Below are positions 1-7,505 of a DNA stretch of 39,267 bases, one piece after another; within the stretch, counting starts at the first letter, position 1, and each line of letters opens with the position of its first letter. The translations under genes were made by a program, and so were the position numbers. Under the pieces are notes generated by a model. That model was not told the origin of the DNA. It saw only the letters and a list, made by a program, of their open reading frames with translations, and did not search any database. Origin of the DNA: Flavobacteriales bacterium (GTDB lineage Bacteria; Bacteroidota; Bacteroidia; Flavobacteriales_D; Crocinitomicaceae); NCBI GenBank assembly GCA_947475095.1, contig CANJLG010000023.1, forward strand, positions 1-39,267, in the 5' to 3' direction.

Positions 1-49
1 CAACAATTTTGCCTTCTAACTCATGCATATCAATTTTCTCTTCGCTCAT
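1..49 (-). CDS. SUF-associated DUF59 (MIP18-like) protein, N-terminal fragment
   Basis: Only the first 16 codons lie in the window, reading MSEEKIDMHELEGKIV from an ATG at 47-49 and running off the left edge. The sequence shows one base between the sufE stop codon and this ATG, so the two are almost certainly translated from one message. In Bacteroidetes the gene after sufS and sufE is commonly a DUF59 protein that helps SUF Fe-S cluster maturation, and its N-terminus usually looks like this. The assignment rests on position and a short N-terminal resemblance; the conserved core of the family is outside the window. Confidence 0.5.
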   Translation of the reverse strand, partial: MSEEKIDMHELEGKIV

Positions 50-50
50 T

Positions 51-479
51 TTATTGATTTAAACTTTTGATGGCTTCTATTTTCATTTTCTTTACCATGC
101 CAACCAATCCGTTAGAGCGGGTAGGCGATAGGTGTTCTTGTAATCCAATCTCAGAAATAAAGAATAAGTCACTTGAGGCGATTTCTTCAGGTGTTTGATG
201 GTTCATTACGCGAATTAACAAGCCAATTATTCCTTTCGTGATAATGGCATCGGAATCTGCGCTGTAATCCATTTTTCCATCGATTAATGCGGCATGTAAC
301 CATACCTTCGATTGGCAGCCTTCAATTATATATTCATCTGTTTTGTATTTCTCATTAATTAATGGCAGGTCTTTTCCGAGATCAATGATGTATTCATATT
401 TTTCCATCCAATCATCAAACAACATAAAATCTGAAATTATTTCATGTTGTATCTTCGTCATATCTGTATTGCTTTCCAT
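51..479 (-). CDS. sufE: SufE, sulfur acceptor for cysteine desulfurase
   Basis: SufE takes the persulfide sulfur from SufS and passes it to the SufBCD scaffold for Fe-S cluster assembly in the cytoplasm. The 142-residue product has the usual family length. The motif EGCQSKVW near residue 54 holds the acceptor cysteine, and it is followed by the typical SADSDAIITKGIIGLLIRV segment of the SufE fold. The ATG at 479 lies 3 bp after the sufS stop, so the genes are an operon. A DUF59 gene follows with one base between. I see no anomaly. Confidence 0.95.
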   Translation of the reverse strand: MESNTDMTKIQHEIISDFMLFDDWMEKYEYIIDLGKDLPLINEKYKTDEYIIEGCQSKVWLHAALIDGKMDYSADSDAIITKGIIGLLIRVMNHQTPEEIASSDLFFISEIGLQEHLSPTRSNGLVGMVKKMKIEAIKSLNQ

Positions 480-482
480 ACG

Positions 483-1709
483 CTATCTTAGAATATTAAT
501 ACTTTTTTCTAAGGCCTCAGCAAAGAAATCAATTTCTTCTTTTGTATTGTAAAAAGCAAATGAAGCACGGACCGTTCCAGGTATCTTGTAAAAATCCATT
601 AAGGGCTGAGTACAATGGTGGCCTGTTCTTACAGCAATGCCTTGTTTGTCTAATAAAGTACCAATATCAAATGGATGTAATCCTTTTACATTAAAAGAAA
701 CGACACTTGTTTTGTTTTTAGCGGTACCTATAATTGTTAAATCTTCAAAAGTTTCCAATACTTGCTCAGCATAATGAGCTAGTTCGCGCTCGTATGCTTC
801 TGATTCTATTAAATCGATAGTCGATAAAAATTCGAAAGCGGTACCCAAGCAAATTCCTCCTGCAATGTGTGGTGTTCCAGCTTCGAATTTATGAGGAAGA
901 TGATTGTATGTCGTTTTTTCAAACGTTACTTTTTCAATCATGTCTCCGCCTCCTTGATATGGCGGCATGGCATCTAGTAGGGCTTCTTTTCCATATAGAA
1001 CACCAATTCCTGTGGGACCAAATACTTTGTGTCCAGAGAATACATAAAAATCGCAATCTAAGTCAGCGACATCAATTTTCATGTGTTGAATGCTCTGAGC
1101 GCCATCGAGTAGAAATTTTGCGCCAACTGCATGCGCTTTTTTTATCATTTCTTTCACGGGATTTACCGTTCCCAAGGTATTTGAAATATGGATTACTGAA
1201 ACTAGTTTCGTTTTATTGGATAATAATTTATCGTACTCCTCCTGGATGATTTCGCCTTTAGTATTGATGGGTATTACTTTCAAGACCAATCCTTTTCTTG
1301 CGCAAAGCATTTGCCACGGAACAATATTGCCGTGATGCTCCATGGCGGAAATGATAATTTCATCTCCTTTATTCAATAATTCCCCATAAGAAAAGGCAAC
1401 TAAATTGATGCTGTCAGTTGTTCCTTTTGTGAAAATAATCTCCTCTGATTTTCGCGCATTAATGTGCTTTTGAATTCGTATTCTAGACGCTTCAAATTCT
1501 GTTGTAGCACGCTGACTTAAATAATGAACACCCCTATGAATATTTGCATTTTCAACAGCGTAATAACGATTAATCGCATCAATTACAACTTGAGGTTTCT
1601 GCGATGTTGCTCCATTATCAAAATAGATTAAATTCTTGCCGTAAATCTTCTGGCGAAGCGCAGGAAATTGTTCTCTGATTTCACGAACATTAAAAGGAGG
1701 TATTTGCAA
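483..1709 (-). CDS. sufS: SufS, class II cysteine desulfurase
   Basis: This PLP enzyme releases sulfur from L-cysteine and loads it on SufE for Fe-S cluster synthesis. The 408-residue product matches the family length. SGHKVFGPTG puts the PLP lysine at about K228, and RTGHHCTQP puts the persulfide cysteine at about C366. TLGTVNP and LLDGAQSIQH are also typical of the group. The start appears to be TTG at 1707-1709: a good -7 element (TAACTTTG) ends 17 bases upstream at 1727 and leaves no room for an upstream ATG. The gene therefore seems to head its own transcript with sufE and a DUF59 gene; sufBCD are not in the window. Confidence 0.95.
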   Translation of the reverse strand: MQIPPFNVREIREQFPALRQKIYGKNLIYFDNGATSQKPQVVIDAINRYYAVENANIHRGVHYLSQRATTEFEASRIRIQKHINARKSEEIIFTKGTTDSINLVAFSYGELLNKGDEIIISAMEHHGNIVPWQMLCARKGLVLKVIPINTKGEIIQEEYDKLLSNKTKLVSVIHISNTLGTVNPVKEMIKKAHAVGAKFLLDGAQSIQHMKIDVADLDCDFYVFSGHKVFGPTGIGVLYGKEALLDAMPPYQGGGDMIEKVTFEKTTYNHLPHKFEAGTPHIAGGICLGTAFEFLSTIDLIESEAYERELAHYAEQVLETFEDLTIIGTAKNKTSVVSFNVKGLHPFDIGTLLDKQGIAVRTGHHCTQPLMDFYKIPGTVRASFAFYNTKEEIDFFAEALEKSINILR

Positions 1710-1726
1710 AATGCTTATTGTTTCTG

Positions 1727-1734
1727 CAAAGTTA
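1727..1734 (-). promoter_or_regulatory. -7 promoter element of the sufS operon
   Basis: On the minus strand this reads TAACTTTG, an exact match to the Bacteroidetes -7 consensus TAnnTTTG. It lies 17 bases before the proposed TTG start of sufS. I could not find a clear TTG at -33. The position and exact match support a promoter and help decide the sufS start. Confidence 0.65.
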
Positions 1735-1816
1735 GATAATCCTTATTTTAAATCTATCTAAATAACATAATATTTTCCCTGAAATTATTACTATTTCAAT
1801 TATAATATTGTTTACC

Positions 1817-1894
1817 CGACTGATCTTTCAGATAGTCTTAACATACACCAAATTCAATGGGTTTTAAAAACCTCTTATTGCAAGGTCTTAAATA
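1817..1894. repeat. 78-bp direct repeat, copy 1
   Basis: This copy matches 2308-2385 at a constant offset of 491 bases with two mismatches (t/c in the GGGTTTT part and a/t in CTCTTATTG). It begins CGACTGATCTTTCAGATAG and ends AAGGTCTTAAATA. Inside it GGTTTT-A-AAAACC can form a short stem. The two copies flank 413 bases that contain further hairpins. I do not recognise the element. Confidence 0.9.
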
Positions 1895-2015
1895 TAACCT
1901 GATTATTTACGAAAGATGGATTTTTTACTCTTTAGACCAAGCAGGGAGGATTTTTTATACTGGTGCATTTTTTTTTAATCAAGAGTAGCGCATTGAAACT
2001 CGGGCACCATGGATT

Positions 2016-2062
2016 TCGACTATGCTCAATCCACTTACAGAGGGCACATCGAGCGAAGTCGA
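2016..2062. repeat. Imperfect inverted repeat (TCGACT..GCTC type)
   Basis: The arm TCGACTATGCTC at 2016-2027 pairs with GAGCGAAGTCGA at 2051-2062 at 10 of 12 positions. The GC-richer arms stand out from the AT-rich surroundings. Dispersed repeats of the form CTCGACTnCGCTCGA are, as I recall, frequent in Bacteroidetes intergenic DNA, so this may be one member of a genome-wide family. Confidence 0.6.
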
Positions 2063-2130
2063 GATGCGCCGAGATGGTCGATTTTTCAAAAGTGGAACGT
2101 AGATTACAAAAACCGGCACCGAGCTTTTTG

Positions 2131-2155
2131 CTACTTTTTTGCGAAAAAAAAGTAG
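2131..2155. repeat. A/T hairpin 1
   Basis: CTACTTTTTT at 2131-2140 pairs perfectly with AAAAAAGTAG at 2146-2155 around a 5-base loop (GCGAA). Read on either strand it resembles a bidirectional intrinsic terminator, but it is far from any stop codon on the plus strand. Confidence 0.6.
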
Positions 2156-2169
2156 AGGGATAAAGTGAT

Positions 2170-2198
2170 TTACTTTTTTTTAGCTCAAAAAAAAGTAA
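2170..2198. repeat. A/T hairpin 2
   Basis: TTACTTTTTTTT at 2170-2181 pairs perfectly over 12 bp with AAAAAAAAGTAA at 2187-2198 around the 5-base loop AGCTC. It follows hairpin 1 by 14 bases, and both share the core ACTTTTTT/AAAAAAGT. The pair looks like part of one repeated element. Confidence 0.65.
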
Positions 2199-2307
2199 CA
2201 AAAAAAGGAGCTGACTTTGCAATGCGCTTTACTTCTACGAGCACGGATTCTTCTTATTCCTGAATTGGTTCGAAGTATTTTTAATCCCCACCAAATTTGG
2301 ATGCTAG

Positions 2308-2385
2308 CGACTGATCTTTCAGATAGTCTTAACATACACCAAATTCAATGGGTTTCAAAAACCTCTTTTTGCAAGGTCTTAAATA
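2308..2385. repeat. 78-bp direct repeat, copy 2
   Basis: Second copy of the repeat at 1817-1894, same orientation, two mismatches. It ends 14 bases before the porX stop codon at 2400. One copy plus the intervening DNA makes a 491-base unit. Confidence 0.9.
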
Positions 2386-2399
2386 GAATCAAATTATCG

Positions 2400-3947
2400 T
2401 TAATCTTTAGGACTTAAAACCACATATGGAATCAAGACTTCTTCCATCGAAATTCCACCATGCTGAAAGGTATTCTGATAATAATTTGCGAAGTGGTTGT
2501 AGTTATTTTGATAAACGAAAAAATCTTGCCCTTTAGCAAATACGTATTCGGTCGACATTCTCACTTTCGGTAAAAAGGCATCTTGTGGATTATTGACGGT
2601 AAATACTTCCTTCGCATTATAGTTTAAACCTCTGCCTAATTTGTAGCGAAGATTTGAGTTGGTATTTCTTTCTCCAACAATTTTGATGGGCGAATTTACT
2701 TTTATCGTTCCATGATCTGTGGTGACAATTAGTTTAATGCCTGCATCAGCAATCTTTTTAATTATGTCAAGTAAAGGGGAATGTTCTAACCAAGAAACGG
2801 TTATGGATCGATATGCTGCCTCATCAGAAGCCAATTCTCTAATAACTTCCATTTCTGTTCGCGCATGCGACAACATATCGACGAAATTATAAACAATGAA
2901 ATTCGCATCGTTATCCTTCATTTGATTAAACTGATCATTTAATCGCTTTCCTGCTTCTAAATTTGTGATTTTAGTGTAGCTCCACTTTATATTCTTACCA
3001 AGGCGTTTGAGGTTGGTTTCCAATAATTCTTTTTCAAACATGTTTTTACCTCCTTCATCTTCTTCACTTTTCCAGAATTGAGGAAACTTCTTTTCAATTT
3101 CACTTGGTAATAAGCCTGAGAAAAAAGCATTGCGAGCATAATGCGTTGCAGTAGGGAGTATGGTAAAAATAATTTTCTCCTCCTCTTTCTTAAAGTACTT
3201 TGAAAAAATAGGTTCAACCATTTTCCATTGATCGTATCGTAAATTATCAATGACTAATACAGCTACTTTTTCTTTTCCGAGAAATGGGCTAATGTCATTT
3301 TTTATGGCGTTGTAAATCATATCTGGCGACTTTTCGGTACCATTCAGCCAGTTCAAATAGTTGTCTTCAATAAAGTTGCAGAATAAAAGGTTGGCTTCTT
3401 TCTTTTGAAACTCGAGTATTTCGCGCATGCCGGAATCTTCAATTTTTTCTAATTCTAGTTCCCAAAAAACTAGTTTTGAATACATTTCTTTCCAATCATT
3501 AATATCCATGCGTGCGTTAAGTGCCATACCCAACTGCCTAAATTCTTGTTGATACGACGAATTGGTTTTTTGGGAAACTAATTTACTTTGGTCTAAATTT
3601 TTCTTTAAACTCAATAATATTTGATTCGGATTCACAGGTTTGATGAGGTAATCGGCGATTTTACTTCCTATTGCTTCCTCCATAATGTATTCTTCTTCAC
3701 TCTTTGTGATCATCACAATGGGAATTAAAGGAATTATTTCTTTAATTCTTGATAATGTTTCTAAACCAGATAATCCTGGCATATTTTCATCTAGAAAAAT
3801 AATATCAAAGGTGTTTTCAGTAGCTTTATCAATGGCGTCAGAGCCATTTGTAACGGCTTCAACGCTATATCCTTTCGACTCTAGAAATAGAATGTGTGGC
3901 TTTAATAATTCAATTTCATCATCTGCCCATAGAATTTTACCTTGCAT
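2400..3947 (-). CDS. porX: PorX-type response regulator with PglZ domain
   Basis: PorX is the response regulator that, with the PorY kinase, controls type IX secretion in Bacteroidetes. The 515-residue product has an N-terminal receiver domain (about residues 3-125): acidic pair D9-D10, phosphoacceptor D53 in FLDENMPG, T81 and K103. A C-terminal PglZ phosphatase/phosphodiesterase domain (about 200-500) carries VIDNLRYDQW and TTDHGTIKVNSP, whose acidic residues and histidines are the expected zinc ligands. PorX from other species is reported to bind zinc and cleave nucleotide phosphodiesters. The ATG at 3947 is divergent from an HD-domain gene, and the two start codons are 46 bases apart. porY is not in the window. 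Confidence 0.93.
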   Translation of the reverse strand: MQGKILWADDEIELLKPHILFLESKGYSVEAVTNGSDAIDKATENTFDIIFLDENMPGLSGLETLSRIKEIIPLIPIVMITKSEEEYIMEEAIGSKIADYLIKPVNPNQILLSLKKNLDQSKLVSQKTNSSYQQEFRQLGMALNARMDINDWKEMYSKLVFWELELEKIEDSGMREILEFQKKEANLLFCNFIEDNYLNWLNGTEKSPDMIYNAIKNDISPFLGKEKVAVLVIDNLRYDQWKMVEPIFSKYFKKEEEKIIFTILPTATHYARNAFFSGLLPSEIEKKFPQFWKSEEDEGGKNMFEKELLETNLKRLGKNIKWSYTKITNLEAGKRLNDQFNQMKDNDANFIVYNFVDMLSHARTEMEVIRELASDEAAYRSITVSWLEHSPLLDIIKKIADAGIKLIVTTDHGTIKVNSPIKIVGERNTNSNLRYKLGRGLNYNAKEVFTVNNPQDAFLPKVRMSTEYVFAKGQDFFVYQNNYNHFANYYQNTFQHGGISMEEVLIPYVVLSPKD

Positions 3948-3970
3948 ATGGCTAATTTTTAATAGTTTTG
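3942..3970 (+). promoter_or_regulatory. Promoter of the HD-domain gene
   Basis: TTG at 3942-3944, an 18-base spacer, and TAGTTTTG at 3963-3970 match the Bacteroidetes pattern TTG-N17-23-TAnnTTTG. The -33 part lies over the first codons of porX on the other strand, so the two divergent promoters overlap. The start TTG at 3994 is 23 bases downstream of the -7 element. Confidence 0.65.
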
Positions 3971-3993
3971 GTTAAGAATTTAAAAGTAATCAA

Positions 3994-5235
3994 TTGCGAC
4001 CAAATCGAACGACAAACAATAAAAAGAAAATCATCAACGATCCTGTTTATGGTTTTATTTCTATTCCTGATGAATTAATATTTGATGTGCTTGAGCATCC
4101 TTATATGCAACGTTTGAGGAGGATTATGCAGTTGGGCTTGAGTCATTTGGTGTATCCAGGGGCATTACATACGCGCTTTCATCATGTACTTGGTGCCATG
4201 CACTTAATGTCTTTAGCGATCGCTACCATTCGTCGAAAAGGACATGAAATAACTGTTGATGAAGAGCGCGCAGCTTTATTAGCGATTCTTTTACATGATA
4301 TTGGTCACGGCCCCTTTAGCCATGCCTTGGAATATGATATCGTTTCTGGTGTTAGTCATGAAGTAATATCAGGGTATTTTATTGAACGCTTAACCGAAGA
4401 GTTTGGTAGTGATTTGAAAAATGCTCACGCGATCTTTAAAAATCAATATACAAAGCCTTTTCTTTATCAGTTGGTGTCGAGTCAATTGGATATGGACCGA
4501 TTGGATTATTTAAACCGCGATAGCTTTTATAGTGGCGTGAGTGAGGGAATTATTGGAACTGATCGATTAATAGAAATGTTGAATGTGCATGATGGCTATC
4601 TTGTATTGGAAGAAAAAGCAATCTATTCTATTGAAAAGTTTATTGTGGCACGACGATTAATGTATTGGCAAGTTTATTTACATAAAACGGTCGTTGTTGC
4701 TGAAAATATGTTGATTCAAACATTACGACGGGCCAAGGCATTAATTAAAATGGGAAATCCTTTATTTTGTAGTCCAGCATTACAATTTTTTCTCGAAAAT
4801 GATATTACTAAAGTTGATTTTGAAACGAATACTCAAGTTCTTGATTATTTTTCCCGCTTGGATGATTACGATATTTGGAGTTCAATTAAGGTCTGGCAAG
4901 ATGAAAAAGATCCCATTTTGTCAAAATTAGCTAAGGGACTAGTCAACCGAAAGTTATTTAAAATTGAAATTAGTAAAACGCCCTTTAGTGCTGAGCGAAT
5001 AAACTACGAAAAACAGCTTTGTGCCACAAATTATGGCTTGAGTATGGCCGATGTTGAATACTTTGTCTATCAAGATATTTTGACAAATAAAGCGTATAAC
5101 CAAGACAAGGAAAATATAAAGTTATTAATGAAAAACGGCGAAATAATTGATTTAAGCGCGGCATCTGACAATTTGAATATTTCGGCTTTGGCTCAACCGG
5201 TAGAAAAATATTTTTTGTGCTACCCTACCAATTAG
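3994..5235 (+). CDS. HD-domain phosphohydrolase (SAMHD1/dGTPase-like family)
   Basis: This is a cytoplasmic metal-dependent phosphohydrolase of the HD superfamily; members act on nucleotides, but the substrate here is unknown. It has 413 residues. DPVYGFISIP at the N-terminus, LHTRFHHVLG (H63/H64), and LLHDIGHGPFSH (HD pair at about 101-102) are visible. The later DMDRLDYLNRDS segment supplies the fourth metal-binding aspartate. The start is probably TTG at 3994, because an in-frame TAA lies 21 bases upstream, no ATG is available before the conserved core, and a promoter ends at 3970. Its stop is 4 bases from the stop of the convergent gene. Confidence 0.88.
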   Translation: MRPNRTTNNKKKIINDPVYGFISIPDELIFDVLEHPYMQRLRRIMQLGLSHLVYPGALHTRFHHVLGAMHLMSLAIATIRRKGHEITVDEERAALLAILLHDIGHGPFSHALEYDIVSGVSHEVISGYFIERLTEEFGSDLKNAHAIFKNQYTKPFLYQLVSSQLDMDRLDYLNRDSFYSGVSEGIIGTDRLIEMLNVHDGYLVLEEKAIYSIEKFIVARRLMYWQVYLHKTVVVAENMLIQTLRRAKALIKMGNPLFCSPALQFFLENDITKVDFETNTQVLDYFSRLDDYDIWSSIKVWQDEKDPILSKLAKGLVNRKLFKIEISKTPFSAERINYEKQLCATNYGLSMADVEYFVYQDILTNKAYNQDKENIKLLMKNGEIIDLSAASDNLNISALAQPVEKYFLCYPTN

Positions 5236-5239
5236 TGCG

Positions 5240-5878
5240 TTATTGTCTGCTTAATTTCCCTTCCTTCCAATCACTAATTAATTTCGCCCATGAATACGGG
5301 TTAAGTAAATTGTTTACAGGAAGCTGACCATTGGTATACAATTTTGTATTTCGCTGGTTTTGAATATATCCGGAAGCTAAAGATGCATCTGCATCAAGTC
5401 GAGCAGCAACAAAAGCTAGGGATTCTCCAGATAATTCTCGCTGTGCTTTTCGAAGTGCATCATCATAAGGCTGCATTTCAACAAAATACCTTGCGAAATC
5501 ATCTCTAGATGGCCAAGGATAAACTGTTATTTCTGGTAAATTTTGAATGTCTTTCGTGAGCATATGAATGATGCTGTATCGATCGTCCTTTAAGGTGTCA
5601 GCCACAATAAAGGATGATGTATTAAAGCCTGGACTTGAGAAAAAGATGGTGTCCCCAGGAAAAGATACCATTGAAAAGAAACCGTAATAGTCCGCAATTA
5701 CCCCTCGCTTGATTGACTTATCATAAACTGTTACAAAAGGAATTGGGGCTAAATCAATCTCTGAAACAATCACGCCTGAAAGTTGAATCATACTGCTAGT
5801 GTCGAGCACCATACGTTGTGCCTGAATACCAATGCAATGCAGTGCAAAAAATAGGATTAAATATCTTTTAAGTTTCAT
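5240..5878 (-). CDS. Exported protein with carboxypeptidase-regulatory-like domain
   Basis: The product has 212 residues from the ATG at 5876-5878. A longer frame starts at 5911, but the inner start gives a clean signal peptide (MKLKRYLILFFALHCIGIQA). After it, LSGVIVSEIDLAPIPFVTVYD and a GVIADYYGFFSMVSFPGDTI stretch match the small beta-sandwich seen at the start of many Bacteroidetes surface proteins and TonB receptors. The C-terminal half (LPEITVYPWPSRDDFARYF onward) is found in short flavobacterial proteins of unknown role. It is divergent from guaB and convergent with the HD gene. A periplasmic or envelope location is inferred; no enzyme motif is visible. Confidence 0.75.
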   Translation of the reverse strand: MKLKRYLILFFALHCIGIQAQRMVLDTSSMIQLSGVIVSEIDLAPIPFVTVYDKSIKRGVIADYYGFFSMVSFPGDTIFFSSPGFNTSSFIVADTLKDDRYSIIHMLTKDIQNLPEITVYPWPSRDDFARYFVEMQPYDDALRKAQRELSGESLAFVAARLDADASLASGYIQNQRNTKLYTNGQLPVNNLLNPYSWAKLISDWKEGKLSRQ

Positions 5879-5980
5879 ATGAATTACAAGATTAATCAAT
5901 ATTCTCGCCATCTTAAAATATTTTAGCTTTATTATGATATTTCACCTCTGTTTTATGCTGAAAAATCATCTTTTTTTTTG

Positions 5981-5988
5981 TAAATTTG
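5981..5988 (+). promoter_or_regulatory. -7 promoter element of guaB
   Basis: TAAATTTG matches TAnnTTTG exactly and lies 27 bases before the guaB ATG. It directly follows a run of nine T residues. No clear TTG is present at the expected -33 distance. Confidence 0.6.
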
Positions 5989-6015
5989 CACACATTTATT
6001 TAAATATAGCACTGA

Positions 6016-7488
6016 ATGTCATTGGATAATTTACAGAATATAACAGAAGGTCTTACGTATGATGATGTACTTTTAGTACCTGCGTATTCAGAAGTATTGC
6101 CTAGAGATGTCGTTTTGGAAAGCAAGTTTTCTCGTAACATTACCATTAAAACCCCTATTTTATCCTCGGCAATGGACACCGTTACGGAGTACAAATTAGC
6201 GATTGCGATTGCTCAGCAGGGCGGTATTGGTGTTATCCATAAAAACATGTCGATTGCCGATCAAGCGATGCATGTTCGAAAGGTTAAGCGATCTGAAAGT
6301 GGGATGATAATTGACCCAATCACTTTATTATCATCTTCATTAGTGAAAGATGCCCTTTCAATAATGCGCGAACATAGCATTGGTGGAATTCCAATTGTTG
6401 ATGAAAATAGAATCTTGAAAGGAATTTTAACCAATCGGGATTTGAGATTTGAAAAAAATATTGATCGTCCAATTGTGGAAGTAATGACATCAGAAAACGT
6501 TATTACAACCGGTGATGGAACCGATTTACTAACTGCTGAAGGGATTTTACAAGAAAATAGAATTGAGAAGTTACCTGTCGTTGATGATCAAAATAGGTTA
6601 ATTGGTTTAATTACCTACCGTGATATTATAAAGGTTAGAGAACACCCAATTTCTTGTAAAGATAATTTAGGTCGCTTGCGTGTAGCAGCTGCCGTTGGTG
6701 TAACCTTCGATACAATGGATCGAGTAAGCGCTTTAGTGGAAGCGGGCGTTGATGCACTAGTAATTGATACGGCTCATGGACATACAAAAGGCGTTGTTGA
6801 ACAGCTAAAATTGATCAAAGAAAAATATGAGCACATAGAGGTTGTGGTTGGAAATATTGCTACTGCTGAAGCAGCAAAATATTTAGTGGCTTCTGGTGCT
6901 GATGGGATTAAGGTTGGAATTGGTCCTGGATCAATTTGTACTACTCGAATTATAGCAGGTGTTGGAGTACCGCAACTTACTGCGATCAATGAGGTGGCTA
7001 AGGCAGTAGAAGGATCTGGTGTTCCTGTAATTGCTGATGGTGGCATTCGCTATACAGGCGATATTGTTAAAGCAATTGCTGCAGGTGCAGACAGTGTTAT
7101 GCTAGGTTCAATGTTTGCAGGTGTGGAAGAATCGCCAGGGGAGACCATTATTTTTGAAGGGAGAAAATTTAAATCGTATCGTGGAATGGGATCTATTGAA
7201 GCCATGCAATTAGGATCGAAAGACCGATATTTTCAAGATGCCGAAGATGATATTAAAAAATTAGTGCCGGAAGGAATTTCTGGTCGTGTTCCCTATAAAG
7301 GAAATATGGCCGAAGTAATGTATCAGATTATCGGAGGCTTGCGGGCTGGTATGGGATATTGTGGTGCAGCCTCTATAACGCACTTGAAAGGGGCTAGCTT
7401 TGTTCGTATCACTACTGCAGGAATGCGGGAATCTCATCCGCATGATGTCATGATCACCCGTGAAGCACCAAATTATAGTATTAAATAA
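6016..7488 (+). CDS. guaB: IMP dehydrogenase
   Basis: GuaB oxidises IMP to XMP with NAD, the committing step to GTP. The 490-residue product has the normal length. It shows TYDDVLLVPAYSEV at the N-terminus, two CBS domains at about 95-205 (for example IPIVDENRILKGILTNRDL and LPVVDDQNRLIGLITYRD), and the catalytic loop GIGPGSICTTR with Cys308. It also has the IADGGIRYTGDIVKA phosphate-binding region and the YRGMGSIEAM flap. The ATG at 6016 follows a -7 element. Two exported isomerase genes and moxR follow with gaps of 17, 0 and 17 bases, so guaB probably heads a four-gene message. Confidence 0.98.
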   Translation: MSLDNLQNITEGLTYDDVLLVPAYSEVLPRDVVLESKFSRNITIKTPILSSAMDTVTEYKLAIAIAQQGGIGVIHKNMSIADQAMHVRKVKRSESGMIIDPITLLSSSLVKDALSIMREHSIGGIPIVDENRILKGILTNRDLRFEKNIDRPIVEVMTSENVITTGDGTDLLTAEGILQENRIEKLPVVDDQNRLIGLITYRDIIKVREHPISCKDNLGRLRVAAAVGVTFDTMDRVSALVEAGVDALVIDTAHGHTKGVVEQLKLIKEKYEHIEVVVGNIATAEAAKYLVASGADGIKVGIGPGSICTTRIIAGVGVPQLTAINEVAKAVEGSGVPVIADGGIRYTGDIVKAIAAGADSVMLGSMFAGVEESPGETIIFEGRKFKSYRGMGSIEAMQLGSKDRYFQDAEDDIKKLVPEGISGRVPYKGNMAEVMYQIIGGLRAGMGYCGAASITHLKGASFVRITTAGMRESHPHDVMITREAPNYSIK

Positions 7489-7505
7489 CTAAATTAATTA
7501 CCAAT

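Larger units (their letters stand above)
1895..2307. other. Gene-free stretch between the two direct repeats
   Basis: Short open frames here show no recognisable protein and read through repeats and homopolymers, so I call no gene. The stretch holds an imperfect inverted repeat (2016-2062) and two A/T hairpins (2131-2155 and 2170-2198). The whole 1710-2399 gap is the only gene-free region longer than 300 bases in the window. It lies between the 5' end of sufS and the 3' end of porX. Confidence 0.7.

Noticed and set aside
1817..2385. CRISPR array
   Set aside because: Only two copies, 78 bases long, separated by 413 bases with internal hairpins; there are no regular spacers and no cas genes.
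1932..2417. Short open frames within the repeat region on both strands (for example 1963-2163 plus and 1932-2222 minus)
   Set aside because: They read through inverted repeats and A/T runs, overlap one another on opposite strands and show no protein-like pattern.
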